Shown: positions 41,310-50,886, counted from the first letter of the stretch. The stretch: 64,000 nucleotides of DNA from Psychrobacillus sp048572895 (GCF_048572895.1 NZ_CP183878.1:3596001-3660000), one strand, 5' to 3'. The notes: generated from the sequence alone by a model not told the origin. Program-made: numbers and translations.

Positions 41310-42686
41310 TTAGATCATTTTTTCTGGTCGTACGATTTCATCAAATTTATCAGAAGTCAATAAGTCTAATTCGATTGCCGCCTCTTTTAATGTTGTTCCG
41401 TTTTTATGGGCATGTTTTGCAATTTTAGCTGCATTTTCATATCCGATATATGGGTTTAATGCAGTAACGAGCATTAGAGAGTTATCAACATGATGCTTAA
41501 TCGTATCTAGGTTGGGTTCAATTCCAACTGCACAGTTATTATTAAAACTTAGAATTGCATCACTTAATAATCCAACTGATTGTAGGAAATTGTGAATGAT
41601 AACCGGTTTAAATACATTCAATTGATAATTTCCTTGGCTTGCTGCAAAGCTAATAGTTGTGTCATTCCCCATTACTTGTGCAACAACCATTGTCATCGCT
41701 TCACTTTGGGTTGGGTTTACTTTACCTGGCATAATGGAGCTTCCTGGTTCATTTTCCGGAATAGAGATTTCACCAATTCCTGAACGAGGACCACTTGCTA
41801 GTAAGCGAACATCATTGGCAATTTTCATCAAGTCAGCTGCTAATGCCTTTACTGCACCATGAACATAAACTACATCATCATAGCTTGTTAAAGAATGGAA
41901 TTTATTTTTAGCAGATGTAAATTCGATTCCTAGTGCTTTAGAAATTTCGGCCGCCACTTGGTCACCAAATCCTTTTGGTGCATTTAACCCTGTACCAACA
42001 GCCGTACCACCAATTGCAAGCTCCTTCATATCTTCTACACTTTGCGAAATCATTTTCGCTGATTTTTCTAGCATTCTATGCCATCCACTAAACTCTTGTC
42101 CAAGTGAAAGAGGTGTTGCGTCCTGTAAATGTGTACGGCCAATTTTGACAATATCCATAAACTGTTCGGATTTTTTGCCAAGCGTTTCCTTTAATACATC
42201 AATTGCTGGTAGTAGCTGGTTCTCTACTGCAAGTACTCCTGCTATATGAAGTGCTGTCGGGAAAGTATCATTAGAGCTTTGTGATTTATTTACATCGTCG
42301 TTAGGGTGAAGGCGCTCTTCACTTCCCTTTTCCTCAAGTAACTGATTTCCTCTATGAGCGATAACTTCGTTTACATTCATATTAGATTGAGTACCACTAC
42401 CTGTTTGCCATACAACTAACGGAAAATGTGCATCTAGTTTCCCAGCTAATATTTCATCTGCTGCTTCTGCGATAGCATCTTTTTTTGCTTCTGAAAGATT
42501 TCCTAGCGAATGACTAACGATTGCTGCGGATTTTTTTAACAGCGCCAAGCCATGAACTACCCCAATTGGCATCTTTTCCGTACCAATTTTAAAGTTTTGT
42601 TTGGATCTTTGAGTTTGTGCTCCCCAAAGACTATCTTCTGGAACTTTAATTTCCCCCATAGAGTCGTGCTCAATACGATAAGACAT
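41310..42686 (-). CDS. fumC: Class II fumarate hydratase
   Basis: Interconverts fumarate and malate in the TCA cycle. The 458-residue protein has the class II superfamily signature GSSIMPGKVNPTQSEA (around residue 317) with the catalytic serine loop, GSGTQSNMNVNEV near 98, and TAVGTGLNAPKGF. RBS AAAGGAGCGAGG precedes the ATG giving MSYRIEHD; a start 14 codons earlier would include it. It lies 13 bp downstream of an HD-GYP gene, suggesting an operon. Class II enzymes are iron-free and oxygen-stable. Confidence 0.96.
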   Translation of the reverse strand: MSYRIEHDSMGEIKVPEDSLWGAQTQRSKQNFKIGTEKMPIGVVHGLALLKKSAAIVSHSLGNLSEAKKDAIAEAADEILAGKLDAHFPLVVWQTGSGTQSNMNVNEVIAHRGNQLLEEKGSEERLHPNDDVNKSQSSNDTFPTALHIAGVLAVENQLLPAIDVLKETLGKKSEQFMDIVKIGRTHLQDATPLSLGQEFSGWHRMLEKSAKMISQSVEDMKELAIGGTAVGTGLNAPKGFGDQVAAEISKALGIEFTSAKNKFHSLTSYDDVVYVHGAVKALAADLMKIANDVRLLASGPRSGIGEISIPENEPGSSIMPGKVNPTQSEAMTMVVAQVMGNDTTISFAASQGNYQLNVFKPVIIHNFLQSVGLLSDAILSFNNNCAVGIEPNLDTIKHHVDNSLMLVTALNPYIGYENAAKIAKHAHKNGTTLKEAAIELDLLTSDKFDEIVRPEKMI

Positions 42687-42699
42687 TAACCTCGCTCCT

Positions 42700-43635
42700 T
42701 TAAATCCATTTATTTTGTTTTTCTTCAAGCATTGCTAAAAATTCATCCACTACCTCCGGGTGAAATTGTGTGCCTTTTCCATCTTTCATCTCTTGAATGG
42801 CATCCTCAATCGTCATCGCCTTACGGTACACTCGATCCGTGGTCATTGCATCGAATGCATCCACCACCGAAACAATAGAAGCTTCTATGGAAATTTCCTT
42901 TCCTATTAAGCCATATGGATATCCCTTTCCATCATACCGTTCATGATGTTCTTCTACAATAAAAGCGGCTTTGCGTATTCGTTCTATTTCATGATTACGC
43001 ATCATCTCTGCGCCTAAAGTTGTATGCATTTTAATGACTTTCCATTCATCTTTTGTTAGTTTGCCTGTTTTATTCAATATTTCTATTGGAATTGCTAGCT
43101 TACCAATATCATGAAAATAGGAACCCATTGATAGAATAGCGATTCCTTGACCATTTGGTCTCATTCTTTTCCACAGCTCAATAGAATAATCACGAATTCG
43201 CGAGCAATGATGGTAAGTATATCCGTCCACTTCTTGAATCCGCTTAGCGTCTCGTTGAATAATCTCACGCTCTGAAAAGTTTTTCTCAAATTTCGAAGAT
43301 GTCATTTCAAATAAAATCTCCACATGGGAGTCCGCATTACAAGTAACTACCCCACCGTATTTATTTACATCAATTACATCACCACGATGCAATATCGACT
43401 TTTGACCATCCCAATCTATTTCTAGTTCACCATTTAAAATTGTATAACGCTCTACAAAATCAGCGGAATTATTTGAGCTATAATAGACCCAAGTTGTTGT
43501 ATTAGGAAATAATGTGTATAAAGAGTAAGAAATTTTTTCTGCACTTCCAAGATATGTCGTAACCGATTGGTCCGTAAATACTCTTGGTAGATATGCCTTC
43601 ATTCGTATATCCTTTATCTGTTCAACTGTTAGCAT
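42700..43635 (-). CDS. Cupin-like N-terminus plus HD-GYP phosphohydrolase domain
   Basis: A 311-residue protein. Residues about 45-115 have a cupin-like beta pattern (NTTTWVYYSSN ... ERYTILNGELEIDWDGQKSILHRGDVIDVNKYGG), a possible small-ligand sensor. The catalytic HD-GYP domain starts near 138: HCSRIRDYS, SYFHDIGKLAIP (HD motif), KMHTTLGAEMM, EEHHERYDGKGYPYGL (the HHE..DGxGYP signature) and VSVVDAFDAMTTDR. Such domains hydrolyse c-di-GMP to GMP. RBS AAGGGGGG-like GGGGATAAAATATG. It is directly upstream of fumC. Confidence 0.82.
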   Translation of the reverse strand: MLTVEQIKDIRMKAYLPRVFTDQSVTTYLGSAEKISYSLYTLFPNTTTWVYYSSNNSADFVERYTILNGELEIDWDGQKSILHRGDVIDVNKYGGVVTCNADSHVEILFEMTSSKFEKNFSEREIIQRDAKRIQEVDGYTYHHCSRIRDYSIELWKRMRPNGQGIAILSMGSYFHDIGKLAIPIEILNKTGKLTKDEWKVIKMHTTLGAEMMRNHEIERIRKAAFIVEEHHERYDGKGYPYGLIGKEISIEASIVSVVDAFDAMTTDRVYRKAMTIEDAIQEMKDGKGTQFHPEVVDEFLAMLEEKQNKWI

Positions 43636-43715
43636 ATTTTATCCCCCCATACCTATGACAACATTCAGCTTTGTTTGCTTTTATTATACAATTCAATTAA
43701 CTTAAATGAAATACA

Positions 43716-43752
43716 TTAAAAAGAACCTATGAATATTTTCATAGGTTTTTTT
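43716..43752 (-). terminator. Terminator of the yuaF-floT operon
   Basis: Hairpin AACCTATGAA/TTCATAGGTT with a 4-nt loop; on the minus strand it is followed by CTTTTTAATG. Confidence 0.8.
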
Positions 43753-43762
43753 CATAAAAATA

Positions 43763-45280
43763 TTATGGAGTTTCATTCACACTTTTTATTTCTTCCGTTA
43801 ACCGCTCTATACTCGGACGAATATTCCCTTTACCTGCATAGCTTTCTAGCATTTCCTTCACATCAATTCCAGAGGATGCCTTTAATGTTTCTTGAAGTGT
43901 AGACATCAGGTTCGTTGCATAAGAGGTGACTTTGTTTGCCCCTCCACCTTCTCCGCTACCAGTGTCGACCACTGTAATTTTGTCGATATTGGAAAGAGGA
44001 CTTGCAATTTGTTTAGCATATTCAGGAAGCATATGAACAATCATATCGAGAACAGCCGCTTGGCCATACATTTCAAAAGCTTCAGCTATCTTACGTTTTG
44101 CTTCTGCTTCTGCAAGACCTTTAAGTCGAATAACATCTGCCTCTGATTCCCCTTGTGCTCGTTGGGAATCTGCTTTTGCTTGACCATCTAAACGAACCTT
44201 CTCTGCATCTGCTTTTGCTTTCGCTTCAATTCGATACTTCTCTGCATCCGCTTCTGCTATTTCACGTGATTTAGAAGCTTCTGCATTTTGCTCAATGGCA
44301 TAACGATCTGCATCTGCTTTTTTCTTCACCTCAGAGTCATATTGCTTTTCGCGACGTAAGATTTCTTTTTCTTCTAGCTCTATTTGTTTCTGACGCTCAA
44401 TAATTTGAATTTGCATTTCTTGCTCGGTTACTTCTTGCTTTGAACGCGCTGTTTCTAGTTCATATGCTTGGTCGGCACGAGCTTTAGCGATGTCTTGCTC
44501 TCGGCGATATTCTGCTACCTTCAGCTGATTATCCTTTTCCGCTTCAGCAATTTCTGTAGCTCTTTCGATTTCAGCTCTCTGTGCATCTTTAGAGGCTTCT
44601 GCACGTTTAATACGTGTTTCTTTTTCTGCCTCTGCTGTAGCGATATCAGCATCACGCTTAACCTGGGCAATTCTTGGCTTCCCTAAGGAGTCCAAATATC
44701 CGTTTTTATCACGTACATCTTTGATTGTAAATGATACAATGATTAATCCCATTTTTGCTAAGTCCTGAGAAGCTACACGTTGTACTTCCTGCGAGAACTT
44801 ATCTCGATTTTTGTAAATTTCCTCGACGGTCATGGATCCTAAGATAGAACGTAGATGACCTTCTAATACTTCCTTCGCTTCGTTTTCGCGATCTGCCTTT
44901 GATTTACCTAAAAACTGTTCAGCTGCAGTAGCAATTTCCGAAATAGAACCGCCAATTTTAATAATTGCCGTGCCATCCGCCATTACGGGAACACCTTGTT
45001 CAGTATAAACTTCAGGTGTTGTGACCTCTAATTTACTTGAAAGTAGACTAAGCGGTTCAGCTTGTTGGAACACCGGGAATATAAATGTACCACCACCACG
45101 AATAATTTTAATGCGGTTACCAGAATCGTCTGTATGAACATTCTTAGAACCTAAATAACTCCCCGTTACAATTAGCGCCTCATCTGGTCCTACCGTACGA
45201 TATTTCGTAATAAAAACAGCTAAAATTGCAACTATAACAAACACTACTATCCCAATAACTATCAGCATTTCCATTTGCAT
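43763..45280 (-). CDS. floT: Flotillin FloT (YuaG-like)
   Basis: Membrane scaffold of functional microdomains and envelope-stress response. The 505-residue protein has an N-terminal membrane helix (MLIVIGIVVFVIVAILAVFI), the SPFH/PHB domain (about 25-230: PDEALIVTGSYLGSKNVH ... IIRGGGTFIFPVFQQ ... GTAIIKIGGS ... VASQDLAKMGLIIVSFTIKDVRDKNGYLDSLG) and a long Glu/Ala-rich coiled coil with repeated AEAEK and AKADAEK heptads (about 230-430). It follows the NfeD-like gene by 18 bp, the yuaFG order of Bacillus, under a sigma-W-type promoter. Confidence 0.95.
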   Translation of the reverse strand: MQMEMLIVIGIVVFVIVAILAVFITKYRTVGPDEALIVTGSYLGSKNVHTDDSGNRIKIIRGGGTFIFPVFQQAEPLSLLSSKLEVTTPEVYTEQGVPVMADGTAIIKIGGSISEIATAAEQFLGKSKADRENEAKEVLEGHLRSILGSMTVEEIYKNRDKFSQEVQRVASQDLAKMGLIIVSFTIKDVRDKNGYLDSLGKPRIAQVKRDADIATAEAEKETRIKRAEASKDAQRAEIERATEIAEAEKDNQLKVAEYRREQDIAKARADQAYELETARSKQEVTEQEMQIQIIERQKQIELEEKEILRREKQYDSEVKKKADADRYAIEQNAEASKSREIAEADAEKYRIEAKAKADAEKVRLDGQAKADSQRAQGESEADVIRLKGLAEAEAKRKIAEAFEMYGQAAVLDMIVHMLPEYAKQIASPLSNIDKITVVDTGSGEGGGANKVTSYATNLMSTLQETLKASSGIDVKEMLESYAGKGNIRPSIERLTEEIKSVNETP

Positions 45281-45298
45281 TCTAGTTCCCCCTTTTGA

Positions 45299-45808
45299 CT
45301 ATACTAATGATACATATTCCTTTACTAAAAAAGTTCCATCATCAAAGTCTATGATGAGTACCTGTTTATCGTACTCAATTTCTTCATTGTCATAGCCTGC
45401 TGCTCTTTTAGAAATTACTCCACTTACCGTTTCTATTACTATTTCACCAAACCCATCCGATGGTATCGGAGTTATGACTCTTCCCACTTGACCTTGTAAA
45501 GATTCGTTTGTATATGCTGTAGAAACCTCTGCTGATGCAAGTGGAACCAATATAAAGAAGTACAGTAAGAAAGCTAATATGCTAGAAATAATAAGAGCAG
45601 CCACAATGACAATTTTCTCATCCCAATTTGTTAGTTTTAATAGGATAAAACCGGACGCACATATAAATAGTAGGAAAGAAAGAATCGTGGTCGGGTTGAA
45701 AATGCCGCTATCCATTCCATCAATTGCATCCGCAAACACCACATACAAAATAGTGATTAAACCTATACCGATTAATCCATATAAAAAGACCTGTTCTATT
45801 TCACTCAC
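45299..45808 (-). CDS. yuaF: NfeD-like membrane protein (YuaF-like)
   Basis: Partner protein of flotillin. It has four hydrophobic segments (QVFLYGLIGIGLITILYVVF, ILSFLLFICASGFILL, KIVIVAALIISSILAFLLYFFIL) and an OB-fold NfeD domain at the C-terminus (LQGQVGRVITPIPSDGFGEIVIET ... VLIIDFDDGTFLVKEY). A frame that begins at an ATG at 45877 would include a sigma-W-type promoter in its own coding region, so the real start lies behind AAAGGGG: either the GTG at 45808 overlapping that box, or the rare in-frame ATA at 45799 with ideal spacing (giving IEQVFLYGL). I annotate the GTG but the start is uncertain. Confidence 0.8.
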   Translation of the reverse strand: MSEIEQVFLYGLIGIGLITILYVVFADAIDGMDSGIFNPTTILSFLLFICASGFILLKLTNWDEKIVIVAALIISSILAFLLYFFILVPLASAEVSTAYTNESLQGQVGRVITPIPSDGFGEIVIETVSGVISKRAAGYDNEEIEYDKQVLIIDFDDGTFLVKEYVSLV

Positions 45809-45841
45809 CCCTTTCCACGAAAAAGTAATCTTAGTAGTATA

Positions 45842-45867
45842 TACGGAAATACTTTCAGAAAGTTTCA
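45842..45867 (-). promoter_or_regulatory. Sigma-W-type promoter of yuaF-floT
   Basis: On the minus strand TGAAAC, a 16-nt spacer, CGTA, the exact sigma-W consensus with correct spacing. The Bacillus yuaF-floT operon is a known sigma-W target. The -10 is about 34 nt upstream of the AAAGGGG box. Confidence 0.85.
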
Positions 45868-46109
45868 TATATTTCATTTTTTATAAAGACAATAAAATTA
45901 ATCACTTCAATTGCATTTTAATTCTATAAATTCTGACAAAAAACGCTATTTTTCGACAAAAAAGCGCTTATTTGTTCTATTTTCAGCCTCTAATGTTACA
46001 GTATTGTAAATTTAGCGAATCTAGAGTAAAAAATGTGTTGATTTAGTAATTTTTTTGGTATGCTATTTTAGTAAAAAGTAAACATATTAATTAAGTCCAG
46101 GAGGCTTTT

Positions 46110-46730
46110 ATGATTAGTTCAAAAAAACAAGATCCATTTTTCGTATCTCTATTAAAAATTGCCGAAAACGTACGTGAAAGCGCTCATTATGCAGATGATT
46201 TTCACATTAATACGGTTGCAGATTTAAAAGAAATCAGCGTTCACTTAAAAAATTACGAAACAGCAGGAGATACTTTAATACATGAATTAATCGTTATGTT
46301 AAATAAATCTTTCATGACTCCAATTGAACGTGAAGATATCCTTGAACTTGCGATTCGTATGGACGACATTTTAGATGGTATTGATAATTTTACAGCACAC
46401 TTAGAAATGTTTTCATTAATAGAAATTGATGAATCTATGCGTACATTCTTAGGTTATATTGTGAAAAGTACAGATGAGATCGTTAAAGCAATGGAGCTTC
46501 TAGCAAACAAAAAGCTTCTGAAAATGCATGAACATTCTATTCTTATTAAGGATTACGAAAGAAAATGTGATGAAGTGCTTCGTTCATCGATCAAACAGTT
46601 ATTTTTGAAGGAAAAAGATCCTATTCGTATTATTCAATTTAAGGACATATATGAACAATTAGAAGAAATCGCTGATTATTGCCAAAACGTAGCAAATACG
46701 TTGGAAACAATTATTATGCGAAATGCGTAG
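46110..46730 (+). CDS. Pit accessory protein, DUF47/PhoU-like
   Basis: A 206-residue all-helical protein of the DUF47 (TIGR00153) family, relative of PhoU: FFVSLLKIAENVRESAHYADDF, ETAGDTLIHELIVMLNKSFMTPIEREDILELAIRMDDILDGIDNF, EEIADYCQNVANTLETII. The acidic clusters (EREDILEL, DDILDGID, EEIADYCQ) are likely metal-binding as in PhoU. It lies 12 bp upstream of the Pit transporter and is expected to modulate it. RBS CAGGAGG precedes the ATG. The order and pair equal Bacillus YkaA-Pit. Confidence 0.9.
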   Translation: MISSKKQDPFFVSLLKIAENVRESAHYADDFHINTVADLKEISVHLKNYETAGDTLIHELIVMLNKSFMTPIEREDILELAIRMDDILDGIDNFTAHLEMFSLIEIDESMRTFLGYIVKSTDEIVKAMELLANKKLLKMHEHSILIKDYERKCDEVLRSSIKQLFLKEKDPIRIIQFKDIYEQLEEIADYCQNVANTLETIIMRNA

Positions 46731-46742
46731 GAGTATACGCTT

Positions 46743-47741
46743 ATGGAAACAGTATTTATATTAACCATTCTAGTAGTAGTCTTTGCTCTTGCATTTGACT
46801 TTATCAATGGGTTTCATGATACAGCAAACGCCATTGCCACATCCGTTTCGACAAGAGCTTTAAAGCCTAGAGTGGCTGTACTAATGGCAGCAGCGATGAA
46901 CTTTATTGGTGCTTTAACCTTTACCGGCGTAGCTAAAACAATTACTAAAGATATTGTAGATCCATTTGCCTTGCAAAATGGTTCGCTTATTATTTTAGCT
47001 GCATTACTCTCAGCGATTATCTGGAACTTAGTTACATGGTATTTCGGGATTCCTTCCAGTTCTTCTCATACGTTAATCGGTTCAATCGCGGGTGCAGCAG
47101 TGTCATCTGCGGGCTTTGCCATTTTAAACTGGGATGGTTTCATTAAAATTATTCAAGCGTTACTCATTTCACCATTTCTAGCGCTTGCGATTGGATTCTT
47201 AATGATGTCCTTATTTAAGGTTATTTTTAAAAAAGGGAGTTTATATGGGACAAATAAAAAGTTTCGTATTTTCCAAATTTTTACGGCAGCCCTTCAATCC
47301 TTTACACATGGTACGAACGATGCACAAAAAGCGATGGGGATTATTACGATGGCTTTAATCGCAGCTGAATGGCAAACGAATGACGATATTCAATTATGGG
47401 TTCGTTTGGCAGCGGCTACTGCAATGGGGATTGGTACTTCTATCGGTGGGTATAAAATCATTAAAACCGTTGGTGGTAAAATCATGAAGATACGTCCAAT
47501 TAATGGGGCGGCGGCTGACTTATCTTCTGCATTAATTATTTTCGGTGCTACTACTATTCATTTACCAGTTTCTACTACACATGTTATTTCATCCGCTATT
47601 ATGGGGGTTGGTGCAGCGCAGCGTGTGAAAGGTGTGAAATGGGGAGTTGCCAAGAAAATTGTCATAACGTGGATTATTACTTTACCAATTTCAGCTGTTA
47701 TGGCGGCTGTAATTTTCCAAGTATTAAATCTATTATTTTAA
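46743..47741 (+). CDS. pit: Low-affinity inorganic phosphate transporter Pit
   Basis: Membrane symporter of metal-phosphate and protons. The 332-residue protein carries the duplicated signature of the PiT family: GFHDTANAIATSVSTRAL in the N-terminal half and FTHGTNDAQKAMGIITMAL in the C-terminal half, plus GIPSSSSHTLIGSIAG and LPVSTTHVISSAIMGVGAAQ. Eight to ten hydrophobic helices are visible. It is the second gene of an operon with the DUF47 accessory protein, and ends in a strong terminator. Regulation by PhoP is not evident from the sequence. Confidence 0.93.
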   Translation: METVFILTILVVVFALAFDFINGFHDTANAIATSVSTRALKPRVAVLMAAAMNFIGALTFTGVAKTITKDIVDPFALQNGSLIILAALLSAIIWNLVTWYFGIPSSSSHTLIGSIAGAAVSSAGFAILNWDGFIKIIQALLISPFLALAIGFLMMSLFKVIFKKGSLYGTNKKFRIFQIFTAALQSFTHGTNDAQKAMGIITMALIAAEWQTNDDIQLWVRLAAATAMGIGTSIGGYKIIKTVGGKIMKIRPINGAAADLSSALIIFGATTIHLPVSTTHVISSAIMGVGAAQRVKGVKWGVAKKIVITWIITLPISAVMAAVIFQVLNLLF

Positions 47742-47746
47742 TATAG

Positions 47747-47782
47747 TGATCCCTTGTCTTTTAGGACAAGGGATCATTTTTT
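47747..47782 (+). terminator. Terminator of the pit operon
   Basis: Hairpin TGATCCCTTGTC/GACAAGGGATCA with a 6-nt loop followed by TTTTTT. Confidence 0.9.
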
Positions 47783-47857
47783 GTTTGATAAGCAAGGAAT
47801 TGTATTACATTGTGGGGGGACTCTTTCCTATACGACGTGGTCCCTCTCGTATTCAAC

Positions 47858-48490
47858 CTATTCTTTGATCTTTAAACCTAGTGATTTCGCAAAGCCAATT
47901 GCTTGTTCTGTGGAAACCGTACAGTCTTGCATTTTGTCTAATGATACAGTTAGTTGTTCATACGTGTTCGAGCTTAGGTCAATCCCTTTTAATGCAGTGC
48001 CTGTAAAGTTTGCTTCGTTTAGTTCACAGTTTTCGAAATTCACTTTATCAAATGTTGCCTCTATAAAATCTGCACGATTGAATGCAGTTTTAGAGAAGAG
48101 AACTTTCTTTAACTTGGAAAAGCTCATACTCACATAGTTTGCAACTGAATCTACTACTTTCACTTCTGTCATTCTACTTTGAGATATATTGGCTCCTACT
48201 AGCTTCGACCTCTGAATTTCTACGCGATGGAATACTGCATTCCCAAAATCAACATTAGACAGGTCACATTTTTCAAAAACACAATCAACAAACTCCACTT
48301 GTTGAAACCGAACACCTTCCATAGAGATATCCTGAAAATGAATTTGATCAAAAATAATTTTGTCTTCTTGCTCCTCATCTAACTCTAGCTCAGTAACTAG
48401 TCCATCTGATACATAATAATCTTCTAAAAGTGCTCTTTGTACATTTAATACATCTAGTGATATTGATATTTTTGGTGAAGCTATTTTCAA
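47858..48490 (-). CDS. Pentapeptide-repeat protein
   Basis: A protein of about 210 residues built mostly of A(D/N)(L/F)xx-type pentapeptides (CDLSN, VDFGN, SKLVG, ANISQ, ANFTG and others) that fold as a right-handed square helix; some copies of this family protect DNA gyrase from quinolones or inhibit it. The N-terminal 45 residues (SISLDVLNVQRALLEDY ... LDEEQEDKIIFDQI) and the C-terminal tail are not repeats. A TTG start lies 6 nt behind GGAGGG; a frame opening ten codons earlier includes that box. The role cannot be fixed from sequence. Confidence 0.8.
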   Translation of the reverse strand: MKIASPKISISLDVLNVQRALLEDYYVSDGLVTELELDEEQEDKIIFDQIHFQDISMEGVRFQQVEFVDCVFEKCDLSNVDFGNAVFHRVEIQRSKLVGANISQSRMTEVKVVDSVANYVSMSFSKLKKVLFSKTAFNRADFIEATFDKVNFENCELNEANFTGTALKGIDLSSNTYEQLTVSLDKMQDCTVSTEQAIGFAKSLGLKIKE

Positions 48491-48595
48491 TGGAATCCCT
48501 CCTGTGGAATTGCTAATCATATTCTATCATTATATTAGTATTTTAGACTCTCTTTGATTTACAATGTAACTAGGTTTTATTTGAGGAGGAATTTT

Positions 48596-50725
48596 ATGGA
48601 GGGCTTGTCCAATATAGTGACTCGTCACTATAAGCTAATATTAGGCATTTGGTTAGTTTTATTTGGAGTTTTGGCAGTATTAGCTATTCGTCTACCTGGT
48701 CTATTAGAAGGAGACGGTTTTAGTACAGATGGGGAACATGCAGAGGTTATGGAGGAATTAACGAAAACATTCGATTTTCCAGCGGAGTCCCTATTCGTCG
48801 TTTTTGATCAAACTTCCAATAATACGATTACAGATATATTAAATGAGATAGAACAGCTAAATCTCGCAGAGTCTATTCAATCTCCTTTAGAGGATGACTC
48901 TTTATATAAAGATCATGTAGCCTATGCCATGCTTCACTTTGACTCCGATACCAATATGACAAGTGTGGTTGATGACATCAGAGAAGCTATTGACGGAGAG
49001 CAAGGCGTTACTTTAACCGGTGGTGCGGCTATTAACAAGGACATTAATAGTGCCAGTCAAAAAGACTTAGCAAGCGCAGAGGCAATAGGCTTACCGATAG
49101 CTATTGTCGTATTACTTCTTGCTTTCGGTAGTGTCGTTGCAGCGTTTATCCCACTTGCTATAGGAATTGTAACAGTGGTTTCCGCTTTCGGAGTGATGAC
49201 TTTGTTTAGTGAAACGATGGATTTGTCGATTTTTGTTATGAATATTATTCCTATGCTTGGTTTGGCATTAAGTATTGATTTTGCTTTGTTACTCATCAAT
49301 CGCTATAAAGAAGAAATTGCAAAGCATTCCATAACAGATGCAGTACAAACTGCTATTCAAACAGCCGGAAGATCCATCATATTCTCTGCTATATGTGTAT
49401 TTATAGGTTTAGGAGCTATGCTCGTCATGCAAGTCGAGATATTCCAAAACATTGCACTTGGCGGAATGCTCGTCGTAACGATTGCAGTATTAGCATCTAT
49501 TACTTTGCTACCCGCTCTATTAATGCTTTTAAAGGATCGTATAAACAAATGGACCATCATTCGTGTAAAACCAGGTGCTACTACTAGATGGCGTAATTTT
49601 GCCTCTTTTGTTATGAAACGCCCTGTCACATTAATCCTTGTTGCATTAATTATTTTAGGAATTGGGATAATACCGGTAAAGAATATGGAATTGACTATTC
49701 CTCAGGTAGATTCTCTCCCAGAATCTTATGATTCTAGACAAGCGTATGAACTGATGGACCAACAGTTCGGTTTAGGAGACCAGTCCACGGTTTATATAAT
49801 TGCCGATCGAACAGATGGCTGGAATAATAGTGCTGGTTTAGAAGACATAAAGAACATAGAAGATAAGCTACTCGCGGATAAAGAGGTTAAGTCGGTTGAT
49901 ACTATTTTCACAGCAAGTGAGATACCAACCGTTGAGCAATGGGAACAAAGCCTAATGGTGCCAGAAGTTGAAGCACAACTAACACCTTTATTAGATACAT
50001 TTGTTCAAGACAATAAATTACTAGTACCAGTCACTCTAAATTTTAACGGTTCTTCCGATGAGGCACAGGATTGGGTTCGAGAATGGTCTGAAAGAGATTT
50101 AGGTGTCGATTTTAAGCTAGGTGGGCAACCTAAATTCAACCAAGAAATTTTCGATGAGATATTCGACAAAGTAGGATGGTTATTGGCTATTATTTTAGGT
50201 TCTACTTTTATCATTTTAATGATTGCATTCCGATCTATTCTAATACCATTGAAAGCGATTATTATGAACATCATCGGTCTAGCTTCCACTTTTGGAATTC
50301 TCGTATATATATTCCAATATGGTCATTTTGGAATAGAAGAGACCACTATTGCATTAATTATTCCTGTTATTGTATTTAGTCTCGTATTTGGTTTAAGTAT
50401 GGACTATGAGGTATTTTTAATCTCTCGTATACAGGAAGAGTATTTGAAGCATCAAAATAATACATTGGCAACCGTTGATGGTTTGACTTCGACAAGTAAA
50501 ATTATTACTTCTGCCGCCTTAATCATGATTGTTATTACTGGAGCCTTTGCGTTTACAGACGTAATGCCTGTGAAGCAAATTGGTGTCGGTATTGCAATAG
50601 CAGTGGCAATTGATGCATCTATTATTAGGTTATTACTCGTTCCAAGTTTAATGAAGCTATTCGGTAAATGGAACTGGTGGCTTCCTTTTAGAAAAGGGCC
50701 ATATAAAGCGAAAAAATTACATTAA
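48596..50725 (+). CDS. MMPL family RND-type transporter (YdfJ-like)
   Basis: A 709-residue export protein of the MMPL/RND superfamily, typical of Bacillus YdfJ. There are two repeats of a periplasmic loop with a bundle of six helices: first helix KLILGIWLVLFGVLAVLAI, then a soluble loop, then LPIAIVVLLLAFGSVVAAFIPLAIGIVTVVSAFG, SIDFALLLINRYKEE, and the mirrored second half with GSTFIILMIAFRSILIPLKAIIMN and SMDYEVFLISRIQEEY (the conserved proton-relay motif). Drug or lipid export is plausible; the substrate is unknown. RBS GAGGAGGA is perfect. Divergent from the pentapeptide gene. Confidence 0.88.
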   Translation: MEGLSNIVTRHYKLILGIWLVLFGVLAVLAIRLPGLLEGDGFSTDGEHAEVMEELTKTFDFPAESLFVVFDQTSNNTITDILNEIEQLNLAESIQSPLEDDSLYKDHVAYAMLHFDSDTNMTSVVDDIREAIDGEQGVTLTGGAAINKDINSASQKDLASAEAIGLPIAIVVLLLAFGSVVAAFIPLAIGIVTVVSAFGVMTLFSETMDLSIFVMNIIPMLGLALSIDFALLLINRYKEEIAKHSITDAVQTAIQTAGRSIIFSAICVFIGLGAMLVMQVEIFQNIALGGMLVVTIAVLASITLLPALLMLLKDRINKWTIIRVKPGATTRWRNFASFVMKRPVTLILVALIILGIGIIPVKNMELTIPQVDSLPESYDSRQAYELMDQQFGLGDQSTVYIIADRTDGWNNSAGLEDIKNIEDKLLADKEVKSVDTIFTASEIPTVEQWEQSLMVPEVEAQLTPLLDTFVQDNKLLVPVTLNFNGSSDEAQDWVREWSERDLGVDFKLGGQPKFNQEIFDEIFDKVGWLLAIILGSTFIILMIAFRSILIPLKAIIMNIIGLASTFGILVYIFQYGHFGIEETTIALIIPVIVFSLVFGLSMDYEVFLISRIQEEYLKHQNNTLATVDGLTSTSKIITSAALIMIVITGAFAFTDVMPVKQIGVGIAIAVAIDASIIRLLLVPSLMKLFGKWNWWLPFRKGPYKAKKLH

Positions 50726-50845
50726 TTTATCTTTTGTAATGATGAGTTGAGATGCTTACTTATTTTCAACTGACGATTACTTGCTGAACGGGTAATTTTC
50801 CTAAATAATTCGAAAGATAATAGGCTAAAATCACTCCAAACATGT

Positions 50846-50886
50846 AAAAAGCCAAGCTGAGAAAATTCTGCTTGGCTTTGTTTTTT
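50846..50886 (-). terminator. Terminator of the esterase gene
   Basis: Hairpin AAAGCCAAGC/GCTTGGCTTT with an inner GA/TC step, followed by T-rich sequence on both strands; the minus-strand esterase ends inside its edge. Confidence 0.75.

Noticed and set aside
50753..50845. Short hydrophobic minus-strand frame after MMPL gene (begins MFGVILAYYLSNYLGKLPVQ, 25 residues)
   Set aside because: Its only upstream sequence is the esterase terminator hairpin, with no ribosome binding site; probably chance or a remnant.
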